Positions 8,426 through 18,438 of a stretch of 64,000 bases of DNA are shown in pieces. Both the position numbers and the translations under genes were made by a program. The stretch comes from Terrirubrum flagellatum. GTDB taxonomy: Bacteria; Pseudomonadota; Alphaproteobacteria; Rhizobiales; Beijerinckiaceae. Positions within the stretch are counted from its first letter, which is position 1, and the number at the start of each line of letters is the position of its first letter. The stretch spans positions 2,232,001-2,296,000 of the forward strand of contig NZ_CP091851.1 of the NCBI RefSeq assembly GCF_022059845.1. The letters run 5' to 3'. The notes under the pieces were generated by a model. The model made no database searches. It was given only the letters and a program-made list of their open reading frames with translations, and had not been told where the DNA came from.

Positions 8426-9502
8426 TCAGGCGCGATGCAAGAGGCTGGAGTCGCCGTAGGAGTAGAAGCGATAATTGTGATGAATAGCGTGTTGATAGGC
8501 GCTTTTCATGCGCCCTGTCCCGGCGAAGGCGCAGACCAGCATGAACAGGGTCGACTTCGGCAGGTGAAAATTCGTCATCAGGAGATCGGCGGCGCGAAAG
8601 CGATAGCCGGGCGTGATGAAGATATCGGTTTCGCCGGCGAATGCCCGGATCGTTCCGTCTTCGGTCGCGGCGGATTCAAGCAGGCGCAGCGACGTCGTGC
8701 CAACGGCGATGATGCGGCCGCCATTCGCGCGCGTCTCGTTCAGGGCCTGCGCGGCCTTCGCGCTCACCTCGCCCCACTCCGGATGCATCCTGTGATCGCG
8801 CGTATCCTCGACTTTCATCGGCAGGAAGGTGCCGCCGCCGACATGCAGCGTCACGACATGGCGCGACACGCCAGACTTATCGAGCGCGGCGAGCAAGCGC
8901 GGCGTGAAATGGAGGCCCGCCGTTGGCGCGGCGACGGCGCCGTCGCGCTCGGCGTACATCGTCTGATAGTCGGCGACATCCTTCTGATCGGCGGCGCGCT
9001 TGCCCGCGATGTAAGGCGGCAGCGGCATGCGGCCCGCCGTCGCGATCGCGATGTCGAGATCGGGACCGGAGAGATCGAAACGCAGCAGGATTTCGCCGCC
9101 GTCGAATTTCTCTTCGACGGTCGCATCGAGCGAACCAAGCAGGCAGGCGTTTCCCTCGCCTTCGCCGAACCGGATGCGGTCGCCCACAGCGAGACGCTTG
9201 CCCGGCCGCGCGAGCGCGCGCCAGACATCGCCCGCCTCGCGCTTCATCAGCAGCGCCTCGATGCGCGCGCCCTCGCCCGACGCGCGCCGGCGCACGCCGT
9301 CGAGGCGCGCCGGAATGACGCGCGTGTCATTGACGACGAGCGCGTCGCCGGGGCGAAGAAACGCCGGCAGATCAGCGACAATTCGATCTTCGAAATCGGC
9401 GTCGGGACGCACGACCAGCATCTTCGCGCGATCGCGCGGCGACATCGGCCGCAGGGCGATGCGGTCTTCTGGAAGGTGGAAATCGAAATCGGAAACGAGC
9501 AT
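8426..9502 (-). CDS. queA: S-adenosylmethionine:tRNA ribosyltransferase-isomerase
   Basis: An enzyme of 358 residues that transfers and isomerises the ribosyl group of SAM onto preQ1-tRNA to give epoxyqueuosine. It starts [19 protein letters not shown], the classic QueA beginning, and contains [12 protein letters not shown] and [11 protein letters not shown]. Length matches the family (~350). It acts directly after Tgt, encoded just downstream in the same direction. A G/C-rich dispersed repeat occupies the spacer upstream. Confidence 0.96.
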   Translation of the reverse strand: MLVSDFDFHLPEDRIALRPMSPRDRAKMLVVRPDADFEDRIVADLPAFLRPGDALVVNDTRVIPARLDGVRRRASGEGARIEALLMKREAGDVWRALARPGKRLAVGDRIRFGEGEGNACLLGSLDATVEEKFDGGEILLRFDLSGPDLDIAIATAGRMPLPPYIAGKRAADQKDVADYQTMYAERDGAVAAPTAGLHFTPRLLAALDKSGVSRHVVTLHVGGGTFLPMKVEDTRDHRMHPEWGEVSAKAAQALNETRANGGRIIAVGTTSLRLLESAATEDGTIRAFAGETDIFITPGYRFRAADLLMTNFHLPKSTLFMLVCAFAGTGRMKSAYQHAIHHNYRFYSYGDSSLLHRA

Positions 9503-9540
9503 CGCGAACGCTTGCTGCGATGTCAGCGATTTGCGGATTC

Positions 9541-9670
9541 ACCTCCCCCCTTGTGGGGGAGGTCGGCGCGCAGCGCCGGGAGGGGGGTGACAAGAATCGC
9601 GACTTGGTCGCGAGAGTTCGAGGCTGACCTATCCCCCTCTCCAACTCTCCCCCATAAGGGGGGAGAGGGT
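9541..9670. repeat. C/G-rich nested palindrome repeat, copy 1
   Basis: About 130 bases whose two ends are inverted copies of CCTCCCCCCTTGTGGGGGAG, each end itself palindromic, around a less conserved centre with AGGGGGGTGA. Two further copies are at 33187-33300 and 45747-45853. It sits in the queA-ppiB spacer. It has no coding capacity and looks like a miniature mobile or mosaic element. Confidence 0.85.
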
Positions 9671-9717
9671 TTCGTCTGCGCTACGTCGCGCATTTTCTTG
9701 CAATGCTTGGAACGTGC

Positions 9718-10188
9718 TTACTGCACGTCCGCCATGACGCGCATCGACAGGATCTTGTCCGGATCGCGCACCGGCTCGCCGCGCTTGATCTTGTCGACAT
9801 TCTCCATGCCTTCGACGACCTTGCCCCACGCCGTGTATTGCTTGTCGAGGAAGCTCGCATCGTCGAAACAGATGAAGAACTGCGAATTCGCCGAGTTCGG
9901 ATTCGCCGCGCGCGCCATCGAGCAGACGCCGCGCTGATGGCTCTCATCGTTGAACTCGGCCTTCAGATCAGGATATTCCGAACCGCCCATGCCGGTGCCG
10001 TGCGGGCAGCCCGTCTGCGCCATGAAGTCTTCGATGACGCGATGGAAGACGATGCCGTCATAGAATTCCTCGCGCGCGAGCTTCTTGATGCGCTCGACAT
10101 GGCCGGGCGCGAGGTCCGGCCGCATCGCGATGACGACCTTCCCCTTGGTGGTTTCGAGGATGAGCGTGTTTTCCGGATCGAGGCTCAT
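9718..10188 (-). CDS. ppiB: Peptidyl-prolyl cis-trans isomerase, cytoplasmic cyclophilin
   Basis: A cyclophilin of 156 residues from ATG 10188 (MSLDPENTLILETTKG) with AAGGA at -8, which decides this start over an upstream ATG at 10239. Active-site motifs FHRVIEDFMAQTG, MARAANPNSANSQFFI and WGKVVEGMENVDKI are complete. It has no signal peptide, so it should fold proteins in the cytoplasm. It is next to a TonB-like gene and a secreted cyclophilin. Confidence 0.95.
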   Translation of the reverse strand: MSLDPENTLILETTKGKVVIAMRPDLAPGHVERIKKLAREEFYDGIVFHRVIEDFMAQTGCPHGTGMGGSEYPDLKAEFNDESHQRGVCSMARAANPNSANSQFFICFDDASFLDKQYTAWGKVVEGMENVDKIKRGEPVRDPDKILSMRVMADVQ

Positions 10189-10216
10189 GAGGATGTCCTT
10201 GTGAGGGGTGAGAGGA

Positions 10217-10828
10217 TCAGATGGCCGTGGACGGCGCATCGAAGATGAAGCGGATCGAGATCGGCCGGCCTGCGGCCGACGCTCCGAACCTGTTGCTCAA
10301 GGGGAATGGCGCGCACTGCGCCACCGCCCTCCTGATCGACGCGGTCAGCGCCTCGCGCTGGGCGTTCGACGCCAGGCGGCTGACATAGGTCACGCGCGGC
10401 TCTCCGACAAGCGCGCCGTCCCGGGTCAGGCTGAAGCGGATCGTGGCGTCGAGCTTCGTTTTCGCAAGATCGGCGGGCGGCAGCCAGCATGACCGGATGA
10501 AGTTCCCGAGACCGCGCGGATTGTCGATGGCGTTCGGCTTCTCCGCCTGCTGCGACAGGTGAATGTCGCCGCGAATGCCATCGCCGCCGAACGCGCGCTG
10601 ACCGCGCCGGAGTTGCAGCAACGGCCGATCGGGATCGGCGTAGGGACCCGTCGTTCCCGGGAGATAGCGCTGCCCCGTTGGCGGCGGCAGGGCCGGATTG
10701 ACCGCAGGCGGCAGCGCCGGATTGTCGAAAGGCGGCGGCAGGCCGAGATCGCGCGTCTGCTGGCCGAAGGCCGCATTCGCAACCAGGCCGGTCGCGATGC
10801 AGCCGATCAGGGCGGCCGCGCGGCGCAT
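10217..10828 (-). CDS. Secreted protein with TonB/TolA-C-like domain
   Basis: A 203-residue protein from ATG 10828 with a signal peptide (LIGCIATGLVANAAFG). A Pro-rich segment follows (PPPFDNPALPPAVNPALPPP), then a C-terminal domain of about 100 residues that resembles TonB_2/TolA-C (KLDATIRFSLTRDGALVGEP ... AALTASIRRAVAQCAPFPL-like layout). No N-terminal membrane anchor other than the signal is seen, so it is not a classical energy transducer. It is sandwiched between two cyclophilin genes with spacers of 28 and 4 bases, which suggests one transcript. Precise role unknown. Confidence 0.7.
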   Translation of the reverse strand: MRRAAALIGCIATGLVANAAFGQQTRDLGLPPPFDNPALPPAVNPALPPPTGQRYLPGTTGPYADPDRPLLQLRRGQRAFGGDGIRGDIHLSQQAEKPNAIDNPRGLGNFIRSCWLPPADLAKTKLDATIRFSLTRDGALVGEPRVTYVSRLASNAQREALTASIRRAVAQCAPFPLSNRFGASAAGRPISIRFIFDAPSTAI

Positions 10829-10832
10829 CGCG

Positions 10833-11375
10833 CTACTTCGCGTCGGCCAGCATCCGCATGCGCACAATCTTGTCTGGGTTCGAGACCTGGCCGTTCTGCG
10901 CCGAGGAGCCCTTCTTGATCTTGTTGACGACATCCATCCCCGACACCACCTCGCCCCAGATGGTGTACTGGCCGGTGAGCGGAGCGCAGCCGTCATAGCA
11001 GATGAAGAACTGCGAATTGGCCGAGTTCGGATCCTGCGCGCGGGCCATGCCGACGCTGCCGCGCTGGAAAGGCTGCGGCGAAAATTCGGCCGGGAGATTC
11101 GGCAGGTCGGATTTGCCCGTGCCGGTGCCGGTGGGATCGCCGGTCTGGGCCATGAAGCCGTCGATCACGCGATGGAACACGATGCCGTCATAGAAGCCGC
11201 GCTTGGTCAGCGCCTTGATCTGCTCGACATGTTTCGGCGCGAGATCGGGACGCAGGCGGATGACGATGCGGCCGTCTTTCGTGTCGAGCGCAATGGCGTT
11301 GTTGGGATCGACATTCTGGGCGTGCGCCGTGACGGCGAGCAGGGAAAAGGCCGCGGCCGCAATAATCTTTCGCAT
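10833..11375 (-). CDS. ppiA: Peptidyl-prolyl cis-trans isomerase, periplasmic cyclophilin
   Basis: A cyclophilin of 180 residues with a signal peptide (MRKIIAAAAFSLLAVTAHA), so it acts in the periplasm. The motifs FHRVIDGFMAQTG and NSANSQFFICYDG are intact. Compared with the cytoplasmic paralogue at 9.7-10.2 kb it has an extra loop near the C-terminus (GSSAQNGQVSNPDK). It follows coaD by 23 bases in the same direction. Confidence 0.94.
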   Translation of the reverse strand: MRKIIAAAAFSLLAVTAHAQNVDPNNAIALDTKDGRIVIRLRPDLAPKHVEQIKALTKRGFYDGIVFHRVIDGFMAQTGDPTGTGTGKSDLPNLPAEFSPQPFQRGSVGMARAQDPNSANSQFFICYDGCAPLTGQYTIWGEVVSGMDVVNKIKKGSSAQNGQVSNPDKIVRMRMLADAK

Positions 11376-11398
11376 GACGTCTCCAGGGAACGCGCCCG

Positions 11399-11905
11399 TC
11401 AGGGGCGCGGAAATTTCTGCTTCAAACGGGCGACGACCGAAGCCGGCGCAAACGGGCTGACATCGCCGCCCATCGCCGCGATCTGGCGGACAAGCGTGGC
11501 CGTGATGGGGCGGACCAATGGCGAGGACGGCAGAAACACTGTCTGGATGTCAGGCGCCATCACCGCGTTCATGCCGGCCTGCTGCATCTCGTAATCGAGA
11601 TCCGTGCCGTCGCGCAGCCCGCGAATGATCATGGTCGCGCCGACGCGCGCGGCCGCCGCGACGGTCAGGTCCGAAAAGGTCGTGACCTCGACGACCGAGC
11701 CCGTCTCTTTCTCGATCGGCGCCGCGACCTCGCGGATCAGCTCGGTGCGTTCGTCGACGGAGAACAGCGGCGTCTTGTTTGGATTGACGCCGATCGCGAC
11801 CACCACCTTGTCGGCGATGCGACAGGCCTCTCGCAACTGATCGACATGCCCGTTGGTGACCGGATCGAATGAGCCGGGATAGAAGGCGATGCGGTTCTTG
11901 GCCAT
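11399..11905 (-). CDS. coaD: Phosphopantetheine adenylyltransferase
   Basis: An enzyme of 168 residues for the penultimate step of coenzyme A synthesis. It starts [20 protein letters not shown], with the nucleotidyltransferase TxGH motif at its end. [14 protein letters not shown] and the SSPLVRPI segment are also typical. An in-frame ATG at 11965 would add 20 unconserved residues. Orientation with ppiA, ppiB, queA and tgt follows the common rhizobial order. Confidence 0.96.
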   Translation of the reverse strand: MAKNRIAFYPGSFDPVTNGHVDQLREACRIADKVVVAIGVNPNKTPLFSVDERTELIREVAAPIEKETGSVVEVTTFSDLTVAAAARVGATMIIRGLRDGTDLDYEMQQAGMNAVMAPDIQTVFLPSSPLVRPITATLVRQIAAMGGDVSPFAPASVVARLKQKFPRP

Positions 11906-11977
11906 GCTCGTCAGCGCGAAGGCGGCGGGACGGCGAGGGTTAGCCGGCCGGGACGCGGGCCGCAAGGCCGCCCCGGA

Positions 11978-12913
11978 CTACTCCGCCGGCTGGCCTGCAA
12001 GTCGCGGCGGTTCGCGGCGGCCCTCGGCCCAGACGAGCCAGAGCCCGCCCGCAACAATGAAGCCGGCGCCGATCCAGACCGAAGCCGGCGGCCACTCCGC
12101 AAAGAGCAGCGAACCGAACAAAGTCGCCCAGAGAAGCTGCGTATATTGCATCGGCGCGACGGTGGCGGCGCGCGCGATCCGGAAGGCGGTCATGGAGAAC
12201 CATTGGCCGACGACCTGCGTCGCCGCCATGCCGAGGATCAGCAGCAGCATCTTCGGCTCGATCGGCTGAAGATCGAAAATCGAAATGGCGCCCGCAAGCA
12301 GCATGAAGCAGCCATTGCTCCAGGCGTAGATCGTCGCCTGACTCTCGGTGCGCGTGAGCAGGCGCAGGAGCGCCATGGAGAAGGCCCAGGTCGCCGCGGA
12401 AAAGATCGCGAGCAGAATCGCGAAGGCCTGTCCCTCGCCCGACGGGCGCAGGATGATGAAGCATCCGATCAGGCCCAGGACGAGGGCGACGATCTGCGGC
12501 GGGCGAATTTGTTCGTTGAGCACGGGCGCCGAGACCAGCGCCACCAGCGACGGCGCGATGAACATGATCGCGGTGATCGTCGTCAGCGGAAGTTCGCGCA
12601 AAGCGACGAAAAAGGTCAGCACCGACGCGCCTTGCAGCGCGCAGCGCAGAAGATGCAGGCCCAGCTTCTGCGTGCGTATGACAGGCCTGCCGCGCCGCGC
12701 TTCGGCGATGAAGAGCGGCGTGACCAGCAGCAGCACGAGAAAGCTGCGGATCGCGATGATCTGCGTCGCCGGCGCGATGGCGACTGCGAGCTTCGACATG
12801 GAGTCGCCGGCCGAGATCGCGGCGAAAGCCGCGGCGTTCGCGGCGATGCCGGCGAGCGGCCGTTCCTGCGACGCGGCGTTCGACGATTTTTCGTCGGGGA
12901 GATCGACGCTCAC
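11978..12913 (-). CDS. EamA/DMT-superfamily transporter, second of a tandem pair
   Basis: A membrane protein of about 311 residues with ten predicted helices in two EamA repeats. I start it at GTG 12913 (VSVDLPDEKSSN), because this overlaps the stop of the preceding DMT gene by 4 bases (GTGA) and keeps the shared segment RPLAGIAANAAAFAAISAGD. Longer in-frame extensions upstream read as non-protein sequence inside that gene. It is a drug/metabolite exporter type; substrate unknown. Confidence 0.88.
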   Translation of the reverse strand: MSVDLPDEKSSNAASQERPLAGIAANAAAFAAISAGDSMSKLAVAIAPATQIIAIRSFLVLLLVTPLFIAEARRGRPVIRTQKLGLHLLRCALQGASVLTFFVALRELPLTTITAIMFIAPSLVALVSAPVLNEQIRPPQIVALVLGLIGCFIILRPSGEGQAFAILLAIFSAATWAFSMALLRLLTRTESQATIYAWSNGCFMLLAGAISIFDLQPIEPKMLLLILGMAATQVVGQWFSMTAFRIARAATVAPMQYTQLLWATLFGSLLFAEWPPASVWIGAGFIVAGGLWLVWAEGRREPPRLAGQPAE

Positions 12914-13800
12914 GCCGCGCGCTCGCTGCGCATGAGCCAGTATCCGCCGACCATGATGAGCGCGGCGCCGAGCCAGATCGTCGCCTGCGGCCATTCGTTG
13001 AAGAACAGCATGCCAATCAGCGTCGCCCACAGAATCTGCGTGTATTGCGCCGGCGCGACCGTCGCCGCGGGCGCGAGCTTCAGCGCCGTCATCGACAGGA
13101 GCTGGCCGACCACCTGAAACACCGCCATGGCGGCGACCACGAGCAGGATGGAGGGTTCGATCTGCCGCCAGTCGAACGCGGCGACGGCGCCGCCGAGAAT
13201 CATCGGGGGAAAATTGCCCCAGGCGATCAGCGTCACCCGGCTTTCGGTGCGCGTCAGCTTGCGCAGCAGAATGACGGAAAGCGCCCATGAGGCGGATGAG
13301 GCGAGCGCCAGCAGCATGAAGGCGACTTCGCCCTCGCCGCGTGGCCGGACGATCACCATGCAGCCGATGAAACCAAGCGCGATCGCGCCCCACTGATGCG
13401 GCTTGATGCGCTCGCCAAGCACGGGCACGGCGCCGAGCGCGATGAAAACAGGCGCGATGAACACGATCGCGGTGAAGGTCGTCAGCGGCAGATATCGCAG
13501 CGCAGCAAAGCCTGTAACAGTGGCGCCGAGATGCAGCATGACGCGCGCAAGATGCAGCGTGGGACGCGCCGTCGCGAGCACCGGCCGTCCCTTGCGCATC
13601 GACATCAAGAACACCGGCGCGAACAGCGCCAGCAGGAAGATGCTGCGCAGCGCGATCGTCTGCGCGAGCGGCGCGTCGGTCACCGCGACCTTGGTTAACG
13701 CGTCGCCGCCGGCGGCGAGCATGAACGAGGCTGCATTGGCGGCGATGCCCGCGAGCGGCCGCTCGCCTGGCTGACTCCCCGCCTTGTCTCCCTCGCCCAT
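12910..13800 (-). CDS. EamA/DMT-superfamily transporter, first of a tandem pair
   Basis: A ten-helix transporter of 296 residues from ATG 13800 (MGEGDKAGSQPGERPLAGIA), with AGGA seven bases upstream. It is strongly similar to the following gene, for example RPLAGIAANAA, LPLTTFTAIVFIAP and ILWATLIGMLFFNEWP against LLWATLFGSLLFAEWP. The two are a tandem duplication, translationally coupled. Substrate unknown. Confidence 0.9.
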   Translation of the reverse strand: MGEGDKAGSQPGERPLAGIAANAASFMLAAGGDALTKVAVTDAPLAQTIALRSIFLLALFAPVFLMSMRKGRPVLATARPTLHLARVMLHLGATVTGFAALRYLPLTTFTAIVFIAPVFIALGAVPVLGERIKPHQWGAIALGFIGCMVIVRPRGEGEVAFMLLALASSASWALSVILLRKLTRTESRVTLIAWGNFPPMILGGAVAAFDWRQIEPSILLVVAAMAVFQVVGQLLSMTALKLAPAATVAPAQYTQILWATLIGMLFFNEWPQATIWLGAALIMVGGYWLMRSERAA

Positions 13801-13899
13801 ATCAGTCCTGTGTGGTTGCAACCTCTTCTAAGGCGAAAGCCGGACAATGAGCCCGGCTTTCTCAGAATGCTCGCGATGCGGAGGGGTCAGAGCGGCCTG

Positions 13900-14038
13900 G
13901 AGCATGGCGCGAAAAAGTGGGAACCGGTTTTTCGCGACGAACGCTAGCGTTCGCGCTGCAAAAGCCATGCTCTAAACTGTTGGAGTCGATCACGTTCCCG
14001 CATTTTGATTGATTCGATCAAAATGCGGCGTGATCTAA
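13900..14038. repeat. RIME-like two-hairpin repeat, copy 2 (with extra central hairpin)
   Basis: Arm AGCATGGCGCGAAAAAGTGG with mirror AAAAGCCATGCTCTA around an internal GCGACGAACGCTAGCGTTCGC palindrome-like insert, then the second palindrome GATCACGTTCCCGCATTTTG. It separates the DMT genes from the gyrA 3' end and may act as a terminator for gyrA. Confidence 0.88.
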
Positions 14039-14043
14039 CGCGC

Positions 14044-16779
14044 TCACGATGCGTCGTTGTCTCCGTTCTCGTCATCTTCCTCTTCGCTGACGCGCTCGAC
14101 GCTGACGACGCGCTCGTCATCGGCGGTGTTGAAGACGATCACGCCCTGCGCGGCGCGGCCGGCGGTGCGGATGCCATCGACCGGGCAACGGATAAGTTGG
14201 CCGGCATTGGTCACGAGCATGATCTGGTCGCTGTCCTCCACGGGGAAGGAGGCGACCAGTCTGCCATTGCGTTCGTTCACCGCCATCGCGGTCACGCCTT
14301 TGATGCCGCGGCCGGACACGCGATATTCGAAACTCGAGGTGCGCTTGCCGTAACCGTTCTCGGAAACGGTCAGCACGAATTGTTCGGCTGCGCCCATCTC
14401 GACGTAGCGCTCCTGCGAAATCGCGACCTCCGCGGACGCGCCTTCCGACTCGCCTTCAGCCTCGCCATTCTCCTCGACCGCGCTTTCGCCGGCGACGGCG
14501 CGACGCATCTTGAGATAGGTCGAGCGCTCGTCCGGCGTCGCGTCGAAGTGGCGAAGAATCGCCATCGAGATCAGCGCATCGCCTTCAGCGAGCTGGATGC
14601 CGCGCACGCCCATGGATGTGCGTCCCTGGAAGACGCGAACATCTTCAACCGAGAAACGCACGCACTGGCCGCGCGCGGTCGTCAGCAGGACGTCATCCTG
14701 CTCCGTGCAAATCTCGACGTCGAGAATGCCCTCGCCTTCATCGGGCTTCATGGCGATCATGCCGGAGCGGCGCACATCGGCGAAATCTGAGAGCTTGTTG
14801 CGACGCACCGTGCCGCGCGTCGTCGAGAACATGACGTCGAGCTTTTCCCACTGCGCCTCATCCTCGGGCAGCGGCATGATGGTGGTGATGCGTTCGCCAG
14901 GATCGAGCGGCAGGATATTCACCAGCGCCTTGCCGCGCGACTGCGGCTCGGCGACCGGCAGCTTCCACACCTTCAGCTTGTAGACCTGTCCCATCGAGGA
15001 GAAGAACAGCACCGGTTGATGGGTATTGGCGACGAACAACCGCGTGACGAAATCCTCATCGCGCGTCGCCATGCCGGAGCGGCCCTTGCCGCCGCGACGC
15101 TGCGCCCGATAGGCCGACAGCGGCACGCGCTTGACGTAGCCGGCGTGGCTGACAGTGACGACCATGTCCTCGCGCTGGATCAGGTCCTCGTCCTCGACGT
15201 CGGACTCCCATTCGACGATCTCGGTCTTGCGCGGCGTCGCGAAGGCGTCGCGGATGTCCTTCAGCTCGTCCTTGATGATCGTCATGATCCGCACGCGCGA
15301 CGACAGGATGTCGAGATAGTCGCGGATCTGCTCGGCGAGCTTGTTCAGCTCCTCGCCGATCTCCTCGCGGCCAAGCGCGGTCAGGCGGCGCAGCGGCAGG
15401 TCGAGGATGGCGCGCGCCTGCATTTCCGACAGCTTGTAGGTTCCATCCTCGCTGACGCGATAGCGGGGGTCATCGACAAGCGCGATCAGCGGCGCGATGT
15501 CGCGCGCCGGCCAGTCGCGCGCCATCAAACCTTCACGCGCCGCATTGGCGTCGGGCGCGTTGCGGATGAGCGCGATCATCTCGTCAATGTTGGCGACGGC
15601 GAGCGCGAGGCCGCACAGAATATGAGCGCGTTCGCGCGCCTTGTTCAGGCGATATTTCGTGCGCCGCGACACAACAGTCTCGCGGAACTCGACGAAGGCC
15701 GCGAGCAGATCCTTGAGATTGAGCGTCTCCGGCCGGCCGCCATTCAGCGCCACCATGTTCGCGCCAAAGGTCGTCTGCAGCGCGGTGAAGCGATAGAGCT
15801 GATTGAGCACCACGTCGGCCATGGCGTCGCGCTTGATCTCGATCACGATGCGCATGCCGTCGCGGTCGGATTCGTCGCGCAGATCGGCGATGCCTTCGAC
15901 GCGCTTCTCGCGCACCAGTTCGGCGATGCGCTCGATCAATGCAGCCTTGTTGATCTGATAGGGAATTTCCGTGACGATGATGGCGTCGCGGTCTTTCCTG
16001 ATCTGCTCGATCGTGTGACGCGCGCGCATCACGATCGAACCGTTGCCCTTGAGATAAGCGGCGCGCGCGCCGCTGCGGCCGAGGATCAGCGCGCCGGTCG
16101 GAAAATCCGGGCCGGGCACAATCTCGATCAGCTCCTCGATAGCGATGTCGGGGCGATCGATCAGCGCAGTCAGCGCATCGATGATCTCGCCGAGATTGTG
16201 CGGCGGAATGTTGGTCGCCATGCCGACAGCGATGCCGCCGGCGCCGTTGACGAGCAGATTGGGAAATTTCGCGGGAAGGACGACGGGCTCCCTCTCGGAG
16301 CCGTCATAGTTGTCCATGAAATCGACGGTGTCCTCGTCGATATCATCGAGCAGCTTGAGCGTGAGCTTTTCGAGGCGGACCTCGGTGTAACGCATGGCCG
16401 CCGGCATATCGCCGTCGACCGAGCCGAAATTCCCCTGCCCGTCGATCAGGGTCGCGCGCATGGAGAATTCCTGCGCCATGCGCACCAGCGCCATGTAGAC
16501 GGACTGGTCGCCGTGCGGGTGATATTTACCGATGACGTCGCCGACCACACGGGCGGATTTGCGATAGGGCTTGTCAGGCGTGTAGCCGTTCTCATGCATC
16601 GAGAAGAGGATGCGCCGATGCACGGGCTTCAGGCCGTCGCGCGCGTCGGGCAGCGCCCGGCTCACGATCACGCTCATGGCGTAATCGAGGTAGGAGCGCT
16701 TCATCTCGTCGGTGATGGAAACGGGCTTGATGTCGCCGCCCGGAATGGAGCCGGAGGGCGGAACTCTGTCGTCGGTCAA
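14044..16779 (-). CDS. gyrA: DNA gyrase subunit A
   Basis: A type II topoisomerase subunit of 911 residues. The catalytic Tyr131 lies in [12 protein letters not shown] and the GyrA box is QRRGGKGR, which separates it from ParC. The quinolone-determining region reads [17 protein letters not shown]: Gln92 and Met96 occupy the E. coli Ser83 and Asp87 positions. An acidic insert (near [14 protein letters not shown]) sits in the C-terminal wheel. It acts with GyrB, which is not in the window. A dispersed repeat follows the stop. Confidence 0.97.
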   Translation of the reverse strand: MTDDRVPPSGSIPGGDIKPVSITDEMKRSYLDYAMSVIVSRALPDARDGLKPVHRRILFSMHENGYTPDKPYRKSARVVGDVIGKYHPHGDQSVYMALVRMAQEFSMRATLIDGQGNFGSVDGDMPAAMRYTEVRLEKLTLKLLDDIDEDTVDFMDNYDGSEREPVVLPAKFPNLLVNGAGGIAVGMATNIPPHNLGEIIDALTALIDRPDIAIEELIEIVPGPDFPTGALILGRSGARAAYLKGNGSIVMRARHTIEQIRKDRDAIIVTEIPYQINKAALIERIAELVREKRVEGIADLRDESDRDGMRIVIEIKRDAMADVVLNQLYRFTALQTTFGANMVALNGGRPETLNLKDLLAAFVEFRETVVSRRTKYRLNKARERAHILCGLALAVANIDEMIALIRNAPDANAAREGLMARDWPARDIAPLIALVDDPRYRVSEDGTYKLSEMQARAILDLPLRRLTALGREEIGEELNKLAEQIRDYLDILSSRVRIMTIIKDELKDIRDAFATPRKTEIVEWESDVEDEDLIQREDMVVTVSHAGYVKRVPLSAYRAQRRGGKGRSGMATRDEDFVTRLFVANTHQPVLFFSSMGQVYKLKVWKLPVAEPQSRGKALVNILPLDPGERITTIMPLPEDEAQWEKLDVMFSTTRGTVRRNKLSDFADVRRSGMIAMKPDEGEGILDVEICTEQDDVLLTTARGQCVRFSVEDVRVFQGRTSMGVRGIQLAEGDALISMAILRHFDATPDERSTYLKMRRAVAGESAVEENGEAEGESEGASAEVAISQERYVEMGAAEQFVLTVSENGYGKRTSSFEYRVSGRGIKGVTAMAVNERNGRLVASFPVEDSDQIMLVTNAGQLIRCPVDGIRTAGRAAQGVIVFNTADDERVVSVERVSEEEDDENGDNDAS

Positions 16780-16916
16780 TGCGCGACTCTTCGCTGCGGG
16801 AAAGACTGGATTTCCTAGCTTATTTCGCGCCGCAGCGCCAAGCCTAAAGCGCGCCCTTCACTGCTAATTTTATGATTATTTATCAATGCTTTGCGCAGCG
16901 TCAGCAGGCTGCGCGC

Positions 16917-17765
16917 TCAGCCGATCGCGACCAGCGCCGCGGTCGCGTCGTCGCTGCGCTTCCAGCGCGAGAATCGGACCGCTTCGGGATCGACTTCCTC
17001 CTCGATCGTCCTGAGCCGCAGGGCGAGCCGCGCAAGACCGCTTTCGAGCGCCGCCGGAATGAAGGCGGACGCGCCGATATCACGAAAACGCAGCTCCAGC
17101 GCCGCGAATCCGTCGGTCATCAGGAGCGCATGCGCCGGGGCGTTGAGTTCGATGCGCGCCCGCTTCACGCGCGGCGCGAAGCTCGCGTCGGGCGCAAGGA
17201 TCGCGGCGAATTCCGGCGTGTTGTAGCGGGCGCGGCCGGCGCGAAGCTGCGCCAGCGCGTCCTGCGATCGTAGCCGCTCGGCCAGGTCCTTGATCCCTAC
17301 GGGGACCTGGTCCGCCTCCTTCGCTTCGCTGGCCGGCGTCGCGCCGAACGCCTGCAGTTCTCCGTTCGCTCCGACAAGGATGACGCGGCAATCGCCGAGC
17401 CACGCCAGTTCGCACGTCCGCCCGTCGATCGCGCTGAGCATCATGAAGGAGGCGCAGGGGATCTCCCAGCGCGCCTCGGGCTCGCGGCGACGCTCGCGCA
17501 GGAACGCGTATTCGAGATCGGCCGCGACGCTCTCCATCATGACAGCCGTGTCGGCGATCGCGGCGTGGCGCGCGAAAAGCTCGTTGGCGCGATGGGCCAC
17601 CCAGGCGGCGTCGCTTGTCGTCGAGACGATGGGATCGCCGAGCCCCGTCGCGCCGTCGATCACCCAGGCGCGGTTGCGCGCCAGGCCATAGGCGTCCTCG
17701 TTCGGCTTCAGCCGCGAACCGGCGAGCGAAACGGCGTCGATGATGTCGAGCAGGTGGACCTCCAC
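16917..17765 (-). CDS. PP2C-type (PPM) protein phosphatase
   Basis: A phosphatase-fold protein of 282 residues from GTG 17765. Metal-binding motifs are kept: NEDA (Asp24), WVIDGATG (Asp37), GDCR (Asp125), LLMTDGF (Asp218) and SDDAT (Asp272/273). No membrane helix or extra sensor domain is visible, so it is probably a soluble Ser/Thr phosphatase. No kinase gene is nearby. It is divergently arranged with marC (16 bases between starts), and a degenerate paralogue lies just beyond marC. Substrate unknown. Confidence 0.82.
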   Translation of the reverse strand: MEVHLLDIIDAVSLAGSRLKPNEDAYGLARNRAWVIDGATGLGDPIVSTTSDAAWVAHRANELFARHAAIADTAVMMESVAADLEYAFLRERRREPEARWEIPCASFMMLSAIDGRTCELAWLGDCRVILVGANGELQAFGATPASEAKEADQVPVGIKDLAERLRSQDALAQLRAGRARYNTPEFAAILAPDASFAPRVKRARIELNAPAHALLMTDGFAALELRFRDIGASAFIPAALESGLARLALRLRTIEEEVDPEAVRFSRWKRSDDATAALVAIG

Positions 17766-17781
17766 GAGTTGAGTCGACAGG

Positions 17782-18438
17782 ATGCGGGAGCCGCGAGACT
17801 CCTCGATGTATGATTATCTTTCCAGCGCCATTGTGACGCTGCTCGTCACGCTCGATCCGCCGGCGCTGGCGCCGATCTTCCTCAGCGTGACCCGCGGCAT
17901 GACGGCCGACGAGAGAAAACGGGTCGCGATCCGCGCCAGCCTGATCGCGCTGATCATCATGGCGTTCTTCGCGGTCGCCGGCGATGCGACATTGAAACTG
18001 CTCGGCGTCAGCCTCCCCGCCTTCCGCATCGCGGGCGGACTGCTGCTGTTCTGGATCGCGTTCGAGATGGTGTTCGAGCGGCGCAACGCCCGCAAGAATG
18101 ACCTCGCCGAGACCGCCATCACTGAAGACCATATCCAGAACATCGCCGCCTTTCCCCTTGCCATCCCGCTCATGGCCGGGCCCGGCGCGATCACGGCGAT
18201 GCTGCTGCTCGCGGGACGAACTCAAGGCGACATGCTGCTGATGTCGCTTCTGCTCGTCGTGACGGCGGCGATGATCGGCGTCTGCCTCGTTGTTTTCCTG
18301 CTCGCGGAGCCGATCGCGCGCATGCTGGGAACAACGGGCAATATCGTGCTGACGCGGCTGCTCGGCGTGATCCTCGCTGCGCTCGCGGTGCAGTTCCTCA
18401 TCGATGGGGTGAAGGCCGCGTTCAGACTGACCGGCTAG
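17782..18438 (+). CDS. MarC-family integral membrane protein
   Basis: A six-helix membrane protein of 218 residues (UPF0056/MarC). Typical segments are VTLLVTLDPPALAPIFLSVT, FPLAIPLMAGPGAIT and the C-terminal RLLGVILAALAVQF. An alternative ATG at 17806 (MYDYLSSAIV) removes eight residues and fits the family better; neither has a clear ribosome site. Despite its old name the family has no proven drug-resistance role. Its TAG stop codon is the first three bases of a dispersed repeat. It lies between the two PP2C-like genes. Confidence 0.88.
   Translation: MREPRDSSMYDYLSSAIVTLLVTLDPPALAPIFLSVTRGMTADERKRVAIRASLIALIIMAFFAVAGDATLKLLGVSLPAFRIAGGLLLFWIAFEMVFERRNARKNDLAETAITEDHIQNIAAFPLAIPLMAGPGAITAMLLLAGRTQGDMLLMSLLLVVTAAMIGVCLVVFLLAEPIARMLGTTGNIVLTRLLGVILAALAVQFLIDGVKAAFRLTG

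Noticed and set aside
8267-9937. 556-codon plus-strand frame over queA and the following repeat
   Set aside because: It reads through queA in antisense and then translates a palindromic repeat; no protein-like features.
15016-16818. Long open frame (600 codons) antisense to gyrA
   Set aside because: It lies wholly opposite a conserved gene, its translation is low-complexity Arg/Asp/His-rich and matches no family. High GC commonly creates such antisense frames.
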